Shown: one piece after another, positions 6,224-8,832 of the stretch
Layout: each line of letters begins with the position of its first letter
Position numbering within the stretch: position 1 is the first letter of the stretch
Assembly (NCBI GenBank): GCA_018659505.1
Contig: JABJMI010000837.1
Location: forward strand, 1-8,832
Source of the DNA: Planctomicrobium sp.
Lineage (GTDB): Bacteria > Planctomycetota > Planctomycetia > Planctomycetales > Planctomycetaceae
Direction of reading: 5' to 3'
Length of the DNA: 8,832 nt
Notes under the pieces: generated by a model
Database searches by the model: none
Told to the model about the DNA's origin: nothing
The model's input: only the letters and a program-made list of their open reading frames with translations
Position numbers and translations under genes: made by a program

Positions 6224-7000
6224 TTAAGCAGCGTTTCGAACCTGGTCAAACGCAAGGATATCTGCTCCTTGTGCCTGTTGATCTTTGACGCCATCAATGA
6301 ATGTTTCGAAGACTTGCATGTCCAATGCAGAAGCTGATTCACTTTCTGGGTGGAATTGAGTTCCGAGGCACCACCAGTTTTCGATTGTTGATTCGTAAGC
6401 TTCAATCACGCCATCATGGGCAGTTGCAGAAGCACGGAATGTCGGGGCGAGTTGGTCGATCGCCATGTGGTGATCGCTGTTGACTCTAATTTCTCCAGGA
6501 CCGTAGATGCCATCCATTTTAGTACCAGGGACGATTTCAATCACATGACGTAAGCAGTTTTCGACAGCATCGCGATGGCAAAGTGATTTGAACACATCCT
6601 CTGCAAGATGCTGAAACAAGGTTCCTCCACAAATCAGGTTGAGGGTTTGCATTCCTGCTCCGATTGCCAATGTTGGAATCTTCATTTCGTATGCGAGTTT
6701 GGCAAGTCGGCGATCGAATTCTTCGCGACGGGGTGGCATTGGTCGTGTGACTGGATGTTGTTCGAAGCCAAGGCGAACCGGATCAAGATCGAGTTTACAT
6801 CCGCTGAGGACAAGTCCATCGATTTGTTCAAGAACTCGGCGTAAATCATCGTCTTCAGCCATCGGCGGAATCATGACAGGGATGCCGCCGCTTTGGCTGA
6901 CTGAATCGTAATATCCGCTGTGCATCCAAGAGAAAGAAAATGTTTCGCTTTTCGCAGGACGAAAGTCTGAGTTGATCGCGATGATAGGCTTGTCGTTCAT
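6224..7000 (-). CDS. Class I glutamine amidotransferase-like protein (PuuD/peptidase C26 family) lacking the nucleophilic Cys
   Basis: This 258-residue cytoplasmic protein has the fold of gamma-glutamyl-GABA hydrolases, which cleave gamma-glutamyl bonds in putrescine breakdown. Family landmarks are present: the oxyanion-loop region DGLVLSG (61-67), the nucleophile elbow region LAIGAGMQ (111-118), VNSDHHMAID (173-182), GVIEAYES (197-204) and GTQFHPE (213-219). His217 and Glu219 of the triad are kept. Where active members have ICRG (Cys114 in E. coli PuuD), this protein reads IGAG, so Gly114 (codon GGA, 6659-6661) replaces the nucleophile. Cys68 and Cys124 lie elsewhere in the fold and are not the canonical residue. 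The frame is intact, so this looks like a non-hydrolytic or repurposed homologue rather than a decayed gene. The ATG follows AAGGAAGAG (7006-7014). No polyamine genes adjoin. Confidence 0.85.
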   Translation of the reverse strand: MNDKPIIAINSDFRPAKSETFSFSWMHSGYYDSVSQSGGIPVMIPPMAEDDDLRRVLEQIDGLVLSGCKLDLDPVRLGFEQHPVTRPMPPRREEFDRRLAKLAYEMKIPTLAIGAGMQTLNLICGGTLFQHLAEDVFKSLCHRDAVENCLRHVIEIVPGTKMDGIYGPGEIRVNSDHHMAIDQLAPTFRASATAHDGVIEAYESTIENWWCLGTQFHPESESASALDMQVFETFIDGVKDQQAQGADILAFDQVRNAA

Positions 7001-7615
7001 GGCATCTCTTCCTTGAATTCAATGATTCATTCATATCAAAACATGGATTGTGAAAGCTGCCGATGTCACTTATTGACGGGCACAAATCCGAATGATGTTT
7101 CGAAAACTGAAGCTGGAAGAGAGTGTGTGATGTCAGCACAATTTGTCGGGAAGCTGCTAATGAAGGCAGGACAACCAAAGAAATTGGAGATGTGCGGGAG
7201 TTGCTGACAGTTGTTGCGGAGCCATGTGAGTAAAGCACCCGCAGTCACAAGATGTACTACTTTCTGCAATTCAAAAGCATCAGAATTACAGGTATGCAGA
7301 GGCATCAGATTCCATTCCGTTTCAAGACTCGATCCATCGGTCTGATTTGTCCTCGTTGATTGTTATTTCTTATGAACAATCCTTGAGGACCTTTCGCTGC
7401 TGAACTCGACAAGAGACTCAACAGCTTCCCGAGTCACAATCGCGTGTCCAACACTCTTTTGTTTCTCGGTTCGCAAATCCTAGATCAGGTCAACCCCGAT
7501 GTAAAGGATTTAATTAGAATAACAGGCAGAATCGTTAAAGTCGTTGCTCGACTACTATATCTAGTGTTAAGGTTTATGTAGGACCGTCTCTGATAGTGTA
7601 GTGCGAACTGTAGGA
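7001..7615. other. 615-bp stretch without a convincing gene
   Basis: This region separates two minus-strand genes. It should carry the promoter of the amidotransferase-like gene at its left and the 3' untranslated end of the lutB-like gene at its right. Short open frames occur (plus 7013-7207, minus 7066-7305, and a start-poor plus frame 7387-7578), but none has a good ribosome-binding site or a recognisable family. No T-tailed hairpin was found after the lutB stop. No tRNA or known RNA fold was recognised. Confidence 0.55.
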
Positions 7616-8832
7616 TTATGCCGATGGGTGGTTTTTTGTCTGTCGATTACGAAATTCTTCGCGAAAACTTTTCTTGGGAGCTTCCGGGATCTCTCGTTGT
7701 TGTCCCCATTTATTCAGACCGTTGTAAACCAAAAATCGAGGTAGTTTCGGCAGGATGAAACGCGCCATTCGTCCAGAAAATCGGTACAGCCAAGGGCGTC
7801 TCAACACGGCACTGGCGAGTGACATTCCGATCCGTTTTGTTGTTGGCAGCAAGCCTTTTAATACGATCTTGCTTCGCCAAGTGTAAAGCTGCTCGTGAAG
7901 ATTGATTTTCACGGGGCAAACGTCGCTGCAAGACCCGCAAAGGGAACAGGCATACGGTAAGCTGGAATGCTTTTCGGTGTCGCTGGCAGGGGCGAGAATC
8001 GAACCAATCGGTCCCGGAACCGTGTTGTTGTAACTATGTCCACCAGTGCGACGATAAACAGGGCATGTATTCATGCAAGCACCGCAGCGAATACAGTTGA
8101 GCGAACGACGAAAATCATCGCTGCCAAGTAATTCACTTCGTCCGTTGTCGACGAGAACAATGTGCATCTCGCAGGATGGATCACGTGGTCCGTGGAAATG
8201 GGTCGAGTAAGTCGTGATTGGTTGCCCCGTTGCTGAGCGAGCGAGCAATCGAAGGAAGACACCGAGGTCTTTTGTGCGGGGGATGAGCTTCTCAATACCC
8301 ATGCAGGCGATATGTAACTTTGGTAGAGAAGTTCCTAAGTCAGCATTTCCTTCATTGGTGCAGACGACAATGCCACCCGTTTCTGCGATGGCGAAATTGA
8401 CTCCGGTTATTCCAGCATCAGCGGAGAGGAAGCGTTGCCGTAGTTCCTGACGAGCAGCTTCGGTGAGGTACTGCGGATCGGTCGCGCCTTTTTCGGTTCC
8501 GATCTTCTCGTGGAACAGTTCCCCGATTTCTTCGCGTTTCGTATGAATCGCGGGCATCACGATATGGCTGGGCGGTTCTTCACGTAATTGAACAATCCAT
8601 TCACCGAGATCGGTGTCGACGACTTCGATATCATTTCGTTCGAGATATGGATTCAGGTGACACTCTTCGGTCAGCATCGACTTACTTTTTACGACCTTCT
8701 TGACAGAGTGTTTCTGCAATAGGTCAAGCACAATTTCGTTATGCTCAGCTGCGTCTTTCGCCCAGTGAACGTGAACTCCTCGCTCTTTTGCTTTCGCTTC
8801 GAACTGCTCCAGCAGATCGGCAAGATGAGTCA
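7616..8832 (-). CDS. lutB: LutB-like iron-sulfur protein (LUD domain plus two 4Fe-4S motifs), 5' end outside the window
   Basis: This is the C-terminal part, about 404 residues, of a protein of the LutB/YkgF family. With LutA and LutC, LutB oxidises L-lactate to pyruvate in the cytoplasm. The frame stays open to the window edge. A GTG at 8731 is internal, because the upstream codons encode the conserved HVHWAKDAAEHNEIV and the following VVKSKSMLTEE. The LUD domain runs to about 8105, with ITGVNFAIAETGG and a conserved LARSATGQPITTYS. Two ferredoxin-type clusters follow: CIRCGACMNTCP at 8063-8095 (four Cys) and CSLCGSCSDVCP at 7916-7948 (four Cys). A LutB C-terminal tail ends the protein. Family length is usually about 470 residues, so some 65 are missing at the N-terminus. 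No lutC follows; lutA or lutC may lie upstream, outside the window. Confidence 0.92.
   Translation of the reverse strand, partial: THLADLLEQFEAKAKERGVHVHWAKDAAEHNEIVLDLLQKHSVKKVVKSKSMLTEECHLNPYLERNDIEVVDTDLGEWIVQLREEPPSHIVMPAIHTKREEIGELFHEKIGTEKGATDPQYLTEAARQELRQRFLSADAGITGVNFAIAETGGIVVCTNEGNADLGTSLPKLHIACMGIEKLIPRTKDLGVFLRLLARSATGQPITTYSTHFHGPRDPSCEMHIVLVDNGRSELLGSDDFRRSLNCIRCGACMNTCPVYRRTGGHSYNNTVPGPIGSILAPASDTEKHSSLPYACSLCGSCSDVCPVKINLHEQLYTWRSKIVLKGLLPTTKRIGMSLASAVLRRPWLYRFSGRMARFILPKLPRFLVYNGLNKWGQQREIPEAPKKSFREEFRNRQTKNHPSA

Noticed and set aside
7013..7207. Plus-strand 64-codon frame with a CxxCxC start and a CGSC end, superficially like a small metal-binding peptide
   Set aside because: It lacks a clear ribosome-binding site, matches no family and lies opposite the leader of the amidotransferase-like gene; cysteine richness alone is weak evidence.
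7066..7305. Minus-strand 79-codon frame in the gap between the amidotransferase-like and lutB-like genes
   Set aside because: No good ribosome-binding site, no recognisable motif, and it overlaps another equally weak frame on the opposite strand.
7387..7578. Plus-strand open stretch whose translation looks protein-like (ILDQVNPDVKDLIRI and a hydrophobic end), possibly a gene remnant
   Set aside because: It has no upstream start; the only usable start gives under 50 residues. An open run of 64 codons is expected by chance in a region this size.
8729..8731. GTG considered as the start of the lutB-like gene
   Set aside because: The 33 codons upstream remain open and encode a conserved LutB segment (HVHWAKDAAE), so the true start is beyond the window.

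Overview
The window looks like a chromosomal segment from a planctomycete (Planctomycetota). I infer this from three things: an exported FAD-dependent oxidoreductase fused to a C-terminal golvesin/xanthan-lyase-like domain, an exported BD-FAE-type esterase, and scattered GGTGGGACAA-type palindromic repeats. The genus cannot be fixed from sequence reading alone. No mobile-element gene, CRISPR array, tRNA or rRNA was seen.

Layout, left to right. Positions 1-100 hold one copy of a 52-bp palindromic repeat. A secreted alpha/beta-hydrolase (101-994, minus) follows. Next is a 252-bp gap with a perfect 10-bp-stem palindrome, then a small double zinc-ribbon protein with one C-terminal membrane segment (1247-1798, minus, TTG start). 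A composite, nested inverted-repeat element (1876-1985) contains the second copy of the 52-bp repeat. An unrecognised four-helix membrane protein (2025-2456, minus) lies just downstream of an RlmB-like rRNA 2'-O-methyltransferase (2509-3240, minus). That gene overlaps a YdjA-like nitroreductase (3237-3806, minus) by an ATGA junction. A 118-bp divergent intergenic region leads to the FAD oxidoreductase (3925-6066, plus). This gene converges on a class I glutamine-amidotransferase/PuuD-family gene (6224-7000, minus), and a strong bidirectional terminator lies between them. About 615 bp without a convincing gene separate this from the 3' part of a lutB-like LUD/ferredoxin gene (7616 to beyond 8832, minus).

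The genes look mostly like independent housekeeping or metabolic units rather than one pathway. The only clearly coupled pair is nitroreductase-rlmB, with the small membrane protein possibly cotranscribed. The stretch of about 995-2500 carries the least recognisable genes and the repeats and looks the most accessory.

The best lead is the PuuD-like protein. It keeps the His-x-Glu of the catalytic triad, but Gly stands where the nucleophilic Cys should be. The composite repeat is the second-best lead. I did not find a convincing new multi-gene system.
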